NCBI GenBank assembly: GCA_035946955.1
Contig: DASYYE010000052.1
Span: 1-37,671, forward strand
Direction: 5' to 3'
Origin: DASYYE01 sp035946955
GTDB lineage: Bacteria; Actinomycetota; Actinomycetes; Streptosporangiales; Streptosporangiaceae
Length of the DNA: 37,671 bases
Part shown: positions 15,415 through 23,234 of the stretch, in pieces
How positions within the stretch are numbered: position 1 is the first letter of the stretch
Layout: every line of letters starts with the position of its first letter
Position numbers and translations under genes: made by a program
Notes under the pieces: model-generated
Database searches by the model: none
What the model saw: only the letters and a program-made list of their open reading frames with translations
What the model was told of the DNA's origin: nothing

Positions 15415-17823
15415 TCACCTGCGGTCGCGCTCTCCCAGCGCGCGCAGGGCCTCGGCGAACGGCCGCTCCAGCCATGCGAGGTGGTCGGCCTCGCCGTGGT
15501 GGTGCGTCGTGAGCTGGTCGGATCTGCGGACCGCGGTATGCCGTACGTATTCACGGGTACCTTCGACGAGCGTCCGGATATAGCGGAGGCCTTCGGGGTC
15601 GGTCATCGTCCAGTCGCCGCCGCAGGCGACGTAGACCGGCGAGGTGTGGGCGAAAACCTGACGGCCCCACTCATCGAGATGGTAGGCGACACCGAACGCG
15701 CGGCAGGCTACCCACGAGTTCGCTTGGATAGGCAGTTCCTCGTTGATTTCGGCCTGCCGCCCCCCGTTGGCTTCCACCCTCGCAACGACCTCGCCGTTAC
15801 GCACGACTTCGAGCGAATGGAGCGGGAAAATGCTGCGCACCGAGGCATGGATGCTGACCTTTCCAGGCCCGGAGAGCCCGACGGTGTCACCCGGCTCGCA
15901 CCCGTCGACCGAGAGCGCCACCAGTGGCCCGCCGGAGAGGAACGTGCGACCCGCACGCACCGCCCGGCACCAGGCCTCATAACTGAACTCCTCGGCCAGT
16001 CGCGCGTACGTGCGGTACAGGCCGACCGGCACGGCACTCGACATCTTGTCCGTGCCACCGACGAGCGGCAGCCGGTAGCCGCTGTTCAGGTACCGGTAAT
16101 ACTCGAGCATCGCGTCGTCGGAATGGGCGAGCATCTCAACGGCGTCAGCCCGGCCGGTCGCGACGAGGACAGCCGGCTCGCCGTTCGGATTCGGGAAATG
16201 CGCGGCAACGACGGTGCCGCCCTGGGCGTGCGTCCGGTCGGCCCAGTCGCTCAGTGTCGCGTCCAGTGCGCCGCCGAGTTCGGCCTCGTCGGGACCATCG
16301 CTGCACCACGGCATGACCGGTTCTCTCAGGCCCCAGAGGACCATGTGGCCGAGCGCGTGCTGACGGTTTTCCTGGCCGACATACGTCACGTAGCCGCCGC
16401 CGTCGACAACACTGGGCCGGCCGGAGAAATCCTCGGTATTGGTGAACAGCGCGCCCCACTGCGTCTGCAGCAGATTGACGACACGCAGGTCCTCGCCCCG
16501 CTGCTCGAGCTGAGCGCCGGGGGTCGACAGGAAATGTACGTGCGAGTCGCCTGACCACCATCCTTGCGAAGCCATGTCTGCGATGCGCCCGATCCGCAGT
16601 GTCAGGTCTCGCTGACCCGGCTCTATCCGCACGGTCTGCCGCAGCGGCTCGTATTCGAACCCGCGCGCGACGTCCACGACGACGTCGCCTCGCGGCAGCC
16701 ATCCCTGGCAGGTGCCGTCGATATACGCGTAGCTGCGCCCACCCAGCCGGACGTCACCGCCGACGTCGTAATGCCAGCTGCCGAGATTCTGCGTGACATG
16801 GTTGTGGTGGCCGTGCGGCTGGTACGGAATTCCCTCGGCCGAACGGAAATGGACCCGGCATGGCACCGGCCGCCCCGTAGCGTCATCGACGACGCTGACA
16901 TGCACCCAGTTGCGGCCGCCTTCCACCAGTTCCAGCAAGACCTGGCCGGCGTCGGCCCGCCCGTCACGTTCCACGTCGCCCCAGCGCACCCGGCCGAGTT
17001 CGTCGCCGCCCCGCCGGACCGCGACGGTGGCCGAGGGCAGCGCGGCGATCGACGCATACGCGGACGTTCCTTCGGCCGCTCCCCACCCGGCCCGGTCGTC
17101 CTCGCCCGCCAGCGGCTGCGGATAGGTCGCCACACCCCGGTCCACCTCGATACCGAGGACTCCGTCCCGCCCGTCCTTCGGCACGAGCCGCACCGGGCGC
17201 GCAGGCGCGCGGACGAACGGGTGCTCATCAACGTCGCTGGTCGTGACCCCGGCGACGACGAACCGCCCGCCGCGCGGGATGAACTCAATGTGTTCGACCG
17301 CCCGTTCCGGATGAGGATTCTCCCAGCACCAGAGGAAGTACCCGGCGGGCCATCCCATGGCGTGCTCCGCCAGGCGTTCCCCGGCTTCGTCCCACCGGCC
17401 CTGGGAACGCGGCAGGTTGTGATCGCCGGTGTCGGTGACGGCGAGGAACGGCAGACGGCCCCACCCAGGTGGCACGACCTGGATTTCGAACCGCTCCCGG
17501 ATACGGGTGACCACGACCTCGCCGCCGGCGAGGTGAAACGCGTACTCCGCGACGGTCTGCCCGACGGCATGACCGGCTGGTGCGCCCGGCTCGAGCAGCC
17601 GGTGCGCGACGATCACCCGTGGCGCGAGCCGGCCGATCCCGACCAGCGTCGGGGCGGCAGGCAGCAGCAGGCACCGCTCCACAGACGGCGGTTCGGACCC
17701 GATCAGGAACGGCAGGCCACGCAGGTCCACCCTGCCGAGCGGAATGTCACCCGGCTCATCACCAAGAACCCCCACACCGGCGTTGCAGACGGCGGACAGG
17801 TCTACTGGCTCATAGCTCGGCAT
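15415..17823 (-). CDS. CehA/McbA-type PHP-fold metallohydrolase
   Basis: From ATG 17823 the protein has 802 residues, MPSYEPVDLSAVCNAGVGVL onward; ATG 17841 and the longer frame to 17913 are less likely. The N-terminal ~400 residues are beta-rich, possibly carbohydrate- or ligand-binding. The metal site begins at SGDSHVHFLSTPG (His428 and His430), followed by LGHMVLWGLREPV, VAAHFPNPNGEPA, EMLAHSDDAMLEYYRYLNSG and LPLVGGTDKMSSA, the order seen in CehA/McbA enzymes of the PHP superfamily. Characterised relatives hydrolyse esters or amides such as carbaryl. No signal peptide is visible, although the long N-domain resembles that of secreted relatives. It stands alone between the SLATT-like gene and the glucosaminidase remnant. 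Substrate unknown. Confidence 0.75.
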   Translation of the reverse strand: MPSYEPVDLSAVCNAGVGVLGDEPGDIPLGRVDLRGLPFLIGSEPPSVERCLLLPAAPTLVGIGRLAPRVIVAHRLLEPGAPAGHAVGQTVAEYAFHLAGGEVVVTRIRERFEIQVVPPGWGRLPFLAVTDTGDHNLPRSQGRWDEAGERLAEHAMGWPAGYFLWCWENPHPERAVEHIEFIPRGGRFVVAGVTTSDVDEHPFVRAPARPVRLVPKDGRDGVLGIEVDRGVATYPQPLAGEDDRAGWGAAEGTSAYASIAALPSATVAVRRGGDELGRVRWGDVERDGRADAGQVLLELVEGGRNWVHVSVVDDATGRPVPCRVHFRSAEGIPYQPHGHHNHVTQNLGSWHYDVGGDVRLGGRSYAYIDGTCQGWLPRGDVVVDVARGFEYEPLRQTVRIEPGQRDLTLRIGRIADMASQGWWSGDSHVHFLSTPGAQLEQRGEDLRVVNLLQTQWGALFTNTEDFSGRPSVVDGGGYVTYVGQENRQHALGHMVLWGLREPVMPWCSDGPDEAELGGALDATLSDWADRTHAQGGTVVAAHFPNPNGEPAVLVATGRADAVEMLAHSDDAMLEYYRYLNSGYRLPLVGGTDKMSSAVPVGLYRTYARLAEEFSYEAWCRAVRAGRTFLSGGPLVALSVDGCEPGDTVGLSGPGKVSIHASVRSIFPLHSLEVVRNGEVVARVEANGGRQAEINEELPIQANSWVACRAFGVAYHLDEWGRQVFAHTSPVYVACGGDWTMTDPEGLRYIRTLVEGTREYVRHTAVRRSDQLTTHHHGEADHLAWLERPFAEALRALGERDRR

Positions 17824-17887
17824 GCGTCCGATCGTAGGCATGGTGGCCGGGCTGGTCCCAGTGGATTTTTCGCCCTGGGCAGGGCCT

Positions 17888-17973
17888 CGGCAAACCATGC
17901 CAAGCCACGGCAAACCGTTGACGACCCCAGTGCCCGGAGGTACCGTGCGGACGAACTAGTTAAAAGTCTTTAC
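17888..17973 (+). promoter_or_regulatory. Promoter region of the glucosaminidase pseudogene
   Basis: Two direct CGGCAAACC repeats (17888-17896 and 17908-17916) are spaced 20 bp apart, two helical turns. They are followed directly by TTGACG (17918-17923), 17 nt and TACCGT (17941-17946), a housekeeping-type promoter. An AT-rich imperfect palindrome GTTAAAAGTCTTTAC lies downstream at 17959-17973, where a repressor could bind. The regulatory region therefore looks intact although the gene is broken. Confidence 0.45.
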
Positions 17974-18032
17974 CAGAAGCGGAGCGGCAGCGCCTCCCGC
18001 GCTGTGAGTCCGCAGGCTGGAGGCGCAGCACC

Positions 18033-20536
18033 GTGGCAGCTGTGACCGTGTTCAGGAAGAGCCGCAGGCTGGCGATCACCGGTCTGCTGGCCGTCGCCGC
18101 ACTGACCACGATGGGGGTCGCCGACGCCAGCAGCCACGCGGCCGCTCCCACCACCCATGTCGTGGGGCCGCTGGTCACCACGGCCAGCCACGCAAGGGCG
18201 GCCGGCGCCACGGGGGCCAGTGACATCACCGATCTGGGCTCGGCCGGCTGGCGGGTGCAGAGCAGCGCGACCGCTACCCAGTCCGGGGCGCAGATCTCGT
18301 CCCCCGGCTTCGACGCCAGCTCCTGGCTGGCGGTGGCCAACGACGACGCGGGTGCTCCCGGCACCGAGGTCGAGGCGCTGGTGCAGAACGGCAAGTGCCC
18401 TGACGACACGTCGCTGGCACCGGTGAACCAGGCATCTCCGGCACCAGCAGCGTCTTCTACAGCAACAACATGCAGTTGTGTTACGGCTACGAGAGCACCA
18501 TCGGGAAGGACACGGACAGCCTGTTCGACGTGCCGTGGTGGTGGCGGACCACCTTCACCGCCAGCCCGTCCAGCAGCACGTACGAGACCCTGATCGTCAA
18601 CGGGGTGATCGGCACGGCGAACGTCTGGCTCAACGGCACACAGATCGCGACGTCGGCCACGGTGACCGGTGCCTACACCCGGTTCACCTTCCCGGTCACC
18701 TCCCACGTGGTCGCCGGGACCAACGCGGTGGCGATCGACCGCACCGTGACCTCCTACCTGACCGGGTCATCGGCCGCAGAGAAGAACGGCACCCGTGCCT
18801 TCAAGATCAACAATGTGCCGCTGGTGATCCGCGGCGGCGGCTGGTCCCCGGACATCTTCCTGCATTACTCGGCGGGCAACACCGCCGAGCAGGTCGCGCT
18901 GATGAAGAACATGGGTGTCAACGCGATCAGGCTGGAAGGCCACATCATGCCCAACGACTGGTTCCAGCAGATGGACGCGGCGGGCATCCTGGTCAACTCC
19001 GGCTACCAGTGCTGCGATGCATGGGACGTGCTCTCCAACAACATGCAGACCGCGGCCGACCTCGCGATCATGAAGAACTCGGCGCTGACCATCGGCGAGA
19101 ACACACGCAACGACCCGAGCGTGTTCAGCTTCCAGTGGAGCGACGACCAGCCCACCGGGAACCAGGAGAAGGTGACGGCCCAGGGGTTCGCGGCGGCCGG
19201 GTTCGACGACCCGCTGATCGCCTCCGCGGAGTACAACCCCGGCCCCTACCTCGGCGCATCGGGGGAGAAGGAAGGCCCGTACAACTGGGTGCCACCGAAC
19301 TACTGGTACGACACCACTCACTACGACACGAGCGACTCCACTGAGACCAACGCCGGCGGCGCGTGGGGCTACGACAGTGAGCAGAGCGCAGGGAACACCG
19401 TGCCCACGATGTACTCACTGGACCGCTTCATGTCGCCCACCGAGCTGACCGAACTGTGGGTGAGCGGAGACACCAAGTACAACCAGTACCACACCGACTA
19501 CGAACCGCGCTGCAGCACCGGCTATGACTTCGGGACGCTGTGTGAGTTCGACGCCGCGCTCGAGGCGCAGTACGGGACGCCCACCAGCCTGGCGCAGTAC
19601 GTGGAGGACGCCCAGGCCCAGGAGTACCAGGACACCCAGGCGCAGTTCGAGGCGTACATCAACAACGCCAACAACACTCCCCTGCCGTCCACCGGCACCA
19701 TCTACTGGCAGATGAACAAGGGCTGGCCGAGCCTGCTGTGGAACCTGTACAACTTCGACGGCGACCAGTCCGGCGCCTACTACGGCGTCCAGGAGGCCAA
19801 CCTGTCGGTGCACGCCATCTATGCGCTGTCCAACGGCACTGTGACGCTGGACAACCTGACCGGCCAGACCCAGTCCGGCCTGTCGGTCACCGCCAAGGTC
19901 TACAACCTGGCCGGGGCGGTCACCAACAGCCAGACCGCCTCCGGCATCAGTCTGGCCAGCCAGCAGGTCAAGAACAAGGTGCTGACCCCCGCCGTCCCGG
20001 CCCCGACCAAACCACCCACCAAGGCACAGGTCTACTTCGTCGAACTCACGCTGTCCCACAACGGAGCCGTGCTGGACCGCAACGTCTACTGGCTGTCCAC
20101 CCAGGCCAACCAGGTCAACTGGAGCGCGACACTCGACCAGTCCGCAGCGACCATGACTCAGTACGCCAACCTCCAGCCCCTGCACACGCTGCCCACGGCG
20201 ACCGTCTCGGTGACCGCCACCACCACCCAGCAGGCCGGTCCCGACGGCGCCGACCTGGCCACCACCGTCAAGATCACTAACACATCGAGCGGCACCACAC
20301 CCGCCTTCCTGACCCGGGCCGACATCGTGCAGGGGACCGCCTCCGGCGGAGTCCTGCCCGGTGACCCCGAGCTTCCGTCCTCGATCTGGAACGCCAACGA
20401 CATCACCCTCTGGCCCGGCGAGTCCCAGACCCTGACGGTGACCTACGACTCCGCCGACCTCAATGGCGCCACCCCGGTGGTCAACGTCTCCGGGTGGAAC
20501 GTGGGCACCGTCGACGTCGCAGCCCCTGTCCCCTGA
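18033..20536 (+). pseudogene. GH2 exo-beta-D-glucosaminidase (CsxA-like), frameshifted and internally deleted
   Basis: GTG 18033 (GGAGG 10 nt upstream) opens a frame with a signal peptide (FRKSRRLAITGLLAVAALTT) and the start of the GH2 sugar-binding domain (FDASSWLAVANDDAGAPGTE). After NGKCPDDTSLAPVNQ (~18430) the reading continues only in another frame, as GISGTSSVFYSNNMQLCYGY, and runs to TGA 20536. The total of 2504 nt is not a multiple of three, consistent with loss of one base. Catalytic-domain blocks are well kept: SFQWSDDQPTG with the likely general acid, ASAEYNPGPYLGASGEKEGP, YWYDTTHYDTSDST and GTIYWQMNKGWPSLLWNLYN. In addition, NAVAID joins RTVTSYLTGSS directly (~18740), skipping the Ig-like domain of ~150-200 residues that family members have there. 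Intact relatives release glucosamine from chitosan ends outside the cell. A sequencing error could explain the frameshift but not the missing domain. Confidence 0.8.
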
Positions 20537-20633
20537 CCGCGCCGGGTCACATCCTTAGCCCCAGGTCAGTCGCAGGGCATCAGCGGGGGGAAATAGCGTT
20601 GCCACCGCTGGCACGGGCATGCGATCCTCAGCA

Positions 20634-20653
20634 GGCCGACATTGCGGTCGGCC
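20634..20653 (+). repeat. Short inverted repeat upstream of the leader ORF
   Basis: GGCCGAC (20634-20640), a 6-nt loop and GTCGGCC (20647-20653), 15 nt before the strong ribosome binding site at 20669. It could be an operator, a 5'-UTR hairpin or the terminator of the upstream locus. Apart from this and the leader ORF nothing is seen in the ~200 bp between the pseudogene and the kinase. Confidence 0.35.
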
Positions 20654-20682
20654 ATGCCCCCGAGCAGAAGGGAGGTCCAGCA

Positions 20683-20787
20683 ATGCAGGTCCATCTGCGT
20701 TTCTTGCTGCCCATTCCCTTCTCATGCTCGAGGAGCTTCACTCGTGCCGCATTCTGCATCCGGCCGCCGCGGCAAGTGGCGGCTTGA
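20683..20787 (+). CDS. Short ORF (34 codons) overlapping the RIO kinase start, possible leader peptide
   Basis: ATG 20683 has AAGGGAGGT six nucleotides upstream, one of the best ribosome binding sites in the window. It opens a 34-residue frame starting MQVHLRFLLPIPFSCSRSF and ending RPPRQVAA, closed by TGA 20785-20787. The last 44 nt overlap the kinase gene in another frame, so translation of this ORF would pass over the kinase ribosome binding site (AGGAG at 20731) and start. That geometry suits translational coupling or attenuation. No known family is recognised, and whether it is translated is unproven. Confidence 0.4.
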   Translation: MQVHLRFLLPIPFSCSRSFTRAAFCIRPPRQVAA

Positions 20788-21661
20788 CGACGACGAGCTA
20801 GTTTTCGCCAAGCGCGACCGGCACCGCCGCGCGCTGCCCTCACTTGCCGAGTTTGACGCCACCGACGGCGTCGAGGCCGGCGAGCGCTGGTCCACCTGGG
20901 ACCAGTCCACACCAACCGAGCGGGGTCCATGCCCCCACCCGGGCTGGCTGGTCACCGAGCTCGCAGCCACCGACACTGAGCTGGGCGTACTGAAGACCGG
21001 CAAGGAAGCCGACGTGTTCCTGCTGCGGCGGGGCGTGCCGGGCACGAACCGGTCCTGCCTGCTCGCGGCCAAGCGCTACCGGTCGGCCGAGCACCGGCTG
21101 TTCCACCGGCATACCGAGTACACCGAGGGCCGCCGCGTCCGGGAGTCCCGCGACAACCGGGCCATGGCCAAGAAGACCACGGCCGGCCGGGAGATGATCG
21201 CGGTCCAGTGGGCAGCCGCCGAGTTCGCCGCCCTCTGCCAGCTCTACCAGGCCGGCCTGCCGGTGCCTTACCCGGTCCAGATCCTCGGCACCGAAGTGCT
21301 GCTCGAGTTCATCGGGCACCCGGACGGCACTGCCGCGCCACGGCTGGCCGACACCAGCTTGCGCGGTGCCGAACTCGCCAGCCTGTGGGACCAGTTGGTG
21401 CAGTCGGTGACCGAACTGGCCGGGCTCGGGCTGGCGCACGGCGACCTGTCGGCCTACAACCTGCTCGTGCACGAGGACAAGCTGGTCATCATTGACACCC
21501 CCCAGCTCGTCGACGTGATCGCGCACCCGCGCGGCACCGAGTTCCTGGACCGGGACGCGCTGAACGTCGGCAGGTGGTTCGAGGCACGTGGGCTCGGCGA
21601 CGGCAGCCCGCGTCCCGCGGACCTGCCAGCCCTGCTGCGCGCGGCAGCGCGCTTGGGGTGA
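20744..21661 (+). CDS. RIO-family (RIO1-like) serine protein kinase
   Basis: GTG 20744 with AGGAG 8 nt upstream gives 305 residues, VPHSASGRRGKWRLDDDEL onward. Kinase elements in order: GVLKTGKEADVFLLRRG (nucleotide loop), LLAAKRYR with Lys110, the RIO loop and helix (YTEGRRVRESRDNRAMAKK), LEFIG hinge, catalytic loop AHGDLSAYNLLV with Asp234, and the metal-binding IIDTPQLVD with Asp251. The order and the R-x-x-RAM-KKT stretch are characteristic of RIO1. In archaea and eukaryotes RIO kinases/ATPases act in ribosome maturation; bacterial actinomycete members are little studied. The frame extends upstream to 20642, but those residues are not kinase-like. A hairpin at 21709-21734 follows. The gene is intact although both neighbours are broken. 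Confidence 0.9.
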   Translation: MPHSASGRRGKWRLDDDELVFAKRDRHRRALPSLAEFDATDGVEAGERWSTWDQSTPTERGPCPHPGWLVTELAATDTELGVLKTGKEADVFLLRRGVPGTNRSCLLAAKRYRSAEHRLFHRHTEYTEGRRVRESRDNRAMAKKTTAGREMIAVQWAAAEFAALCQLYQAGLPVPYPVQILGTEVLLEFIGHPDGTAAPRLADTSLRGAELASLWDQLVQSVTELAGLGLAHGDLSAYNLLVHEDKLVIIDTPQLVDVIAHPRGTEFLDRDALNVGRWFEARGLGDGSPRPADLPALLRAAARLG

Positions 21662-21708
21662 CCAGTGCGCCGCTCCCGCGCTGGCCGCTATCAAGGAATG
21701 CGAGCAGC

Positions 21709-21734
21709 GCTATAGGCGCATCATGGCCTATAGC
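21709..21734 (+). terminator. Inverted repeat after the RIO kinase gene
   Basis: GCTATAGGC (21709-21717) and GCCTATAGC (21726-21734) are perfect 9-bp arms around an 8-nt loop, 47 nt after the kinase stop and 49 nt before the next start. GAATGC and GCATTC further out extend the symmetry imperfectly. It may be a terminator or an operator for the downstream gene. Confidence 0.5.
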
Positions 21735-21782
21735 ATTCGCAAGGGGTGACCGGGTCATCGTTTGGCCCAAGGGGGAGCTTTC

Positions 21783-22591
21783 GTGCGGAACACCCGGGCT
21801 CGGCTGTGGCTGTCGCTGGCGGCGGCGATCGTGGTGGCTGCCTTCGCCGCGTTCATCGGCCTCGGCTCGGCCATCAACACCTTCGCCACCGGGCACGGCG
21901 GCGTGAGCATCGGAGCCGACATCACGCTGCTGGCCATCAGCGCGGCAGTGTTCATCGTGTGCGTACGGTGGGCCGTACATTCGGAGCACCGGCTGCGCCA
22001 CCCGCCCCCAGCCGAGACCCCGGTGCGCGACGCTGCCCCGCACACGCCGGGACCCGCCGTCCGGCTGCCCATAACGCGCCCCGTACCCGCGTGTACCACC
22101 ACCGCCAGGGCCCCGTCGCCACAACAGTGGCGGCTGTGTTCCTTTTCATCTTCACGGCCGGGTTCACCATCGGGTCTGTCGTGTCATTCAATGGGTGGCG
22201 CCTGTCCCAGTTCGTGCAGGCCCACGGCGTGCTGACCCAGGCGACGGTCATCAGCGTGGACAACATCCAGCACCAGGGCAGGTACGGCACCTGGTACACG
22301 GCAGACATCGACGTGCTGCTGAAGGACCCGGTGGGCGGCCAGTCCTTCTCGACCGTGAACGACCCAAGCGCGGCCTACTACTCCCAGGGCCAGGTGATCT
22401 CCGTGCGCGTGGACCCGAACCAGCCCAGCTACAGCGAGCTCCCCGGGACGCCGAACAACGGAGCGGGCTCGTGGATCGTGCTGGTGGTGTTCGCGGGACT
22501 GTTCCTCTTCGTGACGTTCCACTATTACCGGGAGCTGTTCGTGCGCTTCCGGCAGCGGTACCACTCCCCCACGATGGCTGTCACCGGTTAG
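21783..22591 (+). pseudogene. DUF3592-like membrane protein, interrupted by a frameshift
   Basis: GTG 21783 has GGGGGAG five bases upstream and opens a frame with two TM helices (LWLSLAAAIVVAAFAAFIGL and ITLLAISAAVFIVCVRWAV), reading well to about HSEHRLRHPPPAE (~22015). From ~22090 protein-like sequence continues in the -1 frame: a third TM (VAAVFLFIFTAGFTIGSVV), QAHGVLTQATVISVDN, a beta-rich YTADIDVLLKDPVGG...VRVDPNQPSYSELPG section typical of DUF3592, and a fourth TM before TAG 22589-22591. The second half has no ribosome binding site of its own. A run of five C at ~22010 is a plausible slip site, so this may be a sequencing error, a recent mutation or, less likely, two genes. Function of the family is unknown. 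Confidence 0.6.
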
Positions 22592-22905
22592 CACGGCTGC
22601 TCATGACGTGCGGGGCGCGGTGAGCCAGGGCGTAGATCCCGCCCGTCATGACGGCCAGGGAGATTGCTTCGCCCGCCAGGGCCAGGGGTGTGCTGGTGAT
22701 CGTTTCACCCAGCCAGGCATGGGCGACGCCGATGGAGACGAGTGGGTCGGCCGCGTTGATGACGGCCAGGACAGGCGAGATCATGGTGCCGGCCTGGAAG
22801 GCGTTCTGGCTGAGCAGGAAGCCCGCGGGCCCGACGACCACGGCGGCGTACAGGGGCCATTGCTGGAGCGGGTCGCTGAAGCCCGCGGGCAGGGCCCCAT
22901 CGATC
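22581..22905 (-). pseudogene. DMT-family (EamA) transporter, C-terminal remnant
   Basis: The last ~108 residues of a DMT permease are readable: LQQWPLYAAVVVGPAGFLLS, QNAFQAGTMISPVLAVINAA, DPLVSIGVAHAWLGETI and ALAGEAISLAVMTGGIYALA, that is three to four C-terminal TM helices, ending in TGA (22583-22581). The preceding seven or so helices are absent: immediately upstream the sequence changes to an unrelated glycosyltransferase start in another frame. The exact junction is near 22895-22915. The 3' end overlaps the DUF3592-like gene by 11 bp. Confidence 0.7.
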
Positions 22906-23041
22906 CCAGGGTGTCCAGCCAGCGGACCCGGCATCCCGGCCAGGCTCGGCAGATGGCCTCCTCCAGCGCCCGGCCGGCAGCGTTGTGCCCCTCACCGATC
23001 GCAGCGCTCACTACCAGCACGCGGCGCGGAACATGCTGCAT
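22906..23041 (-). pseudogene. MGDG-synthase-type glycosyltransferase, N-terminal remnant fused to the DMT fragment
   Basis: ATG 23041 opens MQHVPRRVLVVSAAIGEGHN, then AAGRALEEAICRAWPGCRV and RWLDTL, which is the N-terminal motif (VLVVSA-IGEGHN-AA--L) of monogalactosyldiacylglycerol-synthase-like processive glycosyltransferases. After about 45 residues the similarity stops. The frame then runs out of phase through the DMT remnant until 22781. A deletion that joined two genes facing the same way explains both fragments. The ~190 bp between this start and the end of the NB-ARC regulator gene hold no feature I can support. Confidence 0.65.
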
Positions 23042-23234
23042 CAGCGGTCTCCAACGGCCGGCCAGGTGTGACACGCGAGCCCAACACAGCTCAGCAGCGT
23101 GAACATGGTCGCCGCGGCCCCCTCCCCCGGCGGAATGATGTCGATCGTTTCCTGTTCCGAACCCGGTAAACGCGGACGGATGGGGGTGGTCCGGACGCTG
23201 GCGCTTGTCGATTAATGGTGCCCTGTTAGCTGGG

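Noticed and set aside
20840..21694. 284-codon minus-strand frame across the RIO kinase
   Set aside because: The opposite strand encodes a complete kinase with all motifs; this frame has none.
22090..22591. Second half of the DUF3592-like locus as an independent gene starting at GTG 22091
   Set aside because: No ribosome binding site and the first half otherwise lacks its expected C-terminus; a frameshifted single gene is simpler.
23197..23230. TGTCGA near 23206 as a third ECF42 promoter
   Set aside because: No CGTC or CGAC at 17 nt downstream and no gene start in the right direction.
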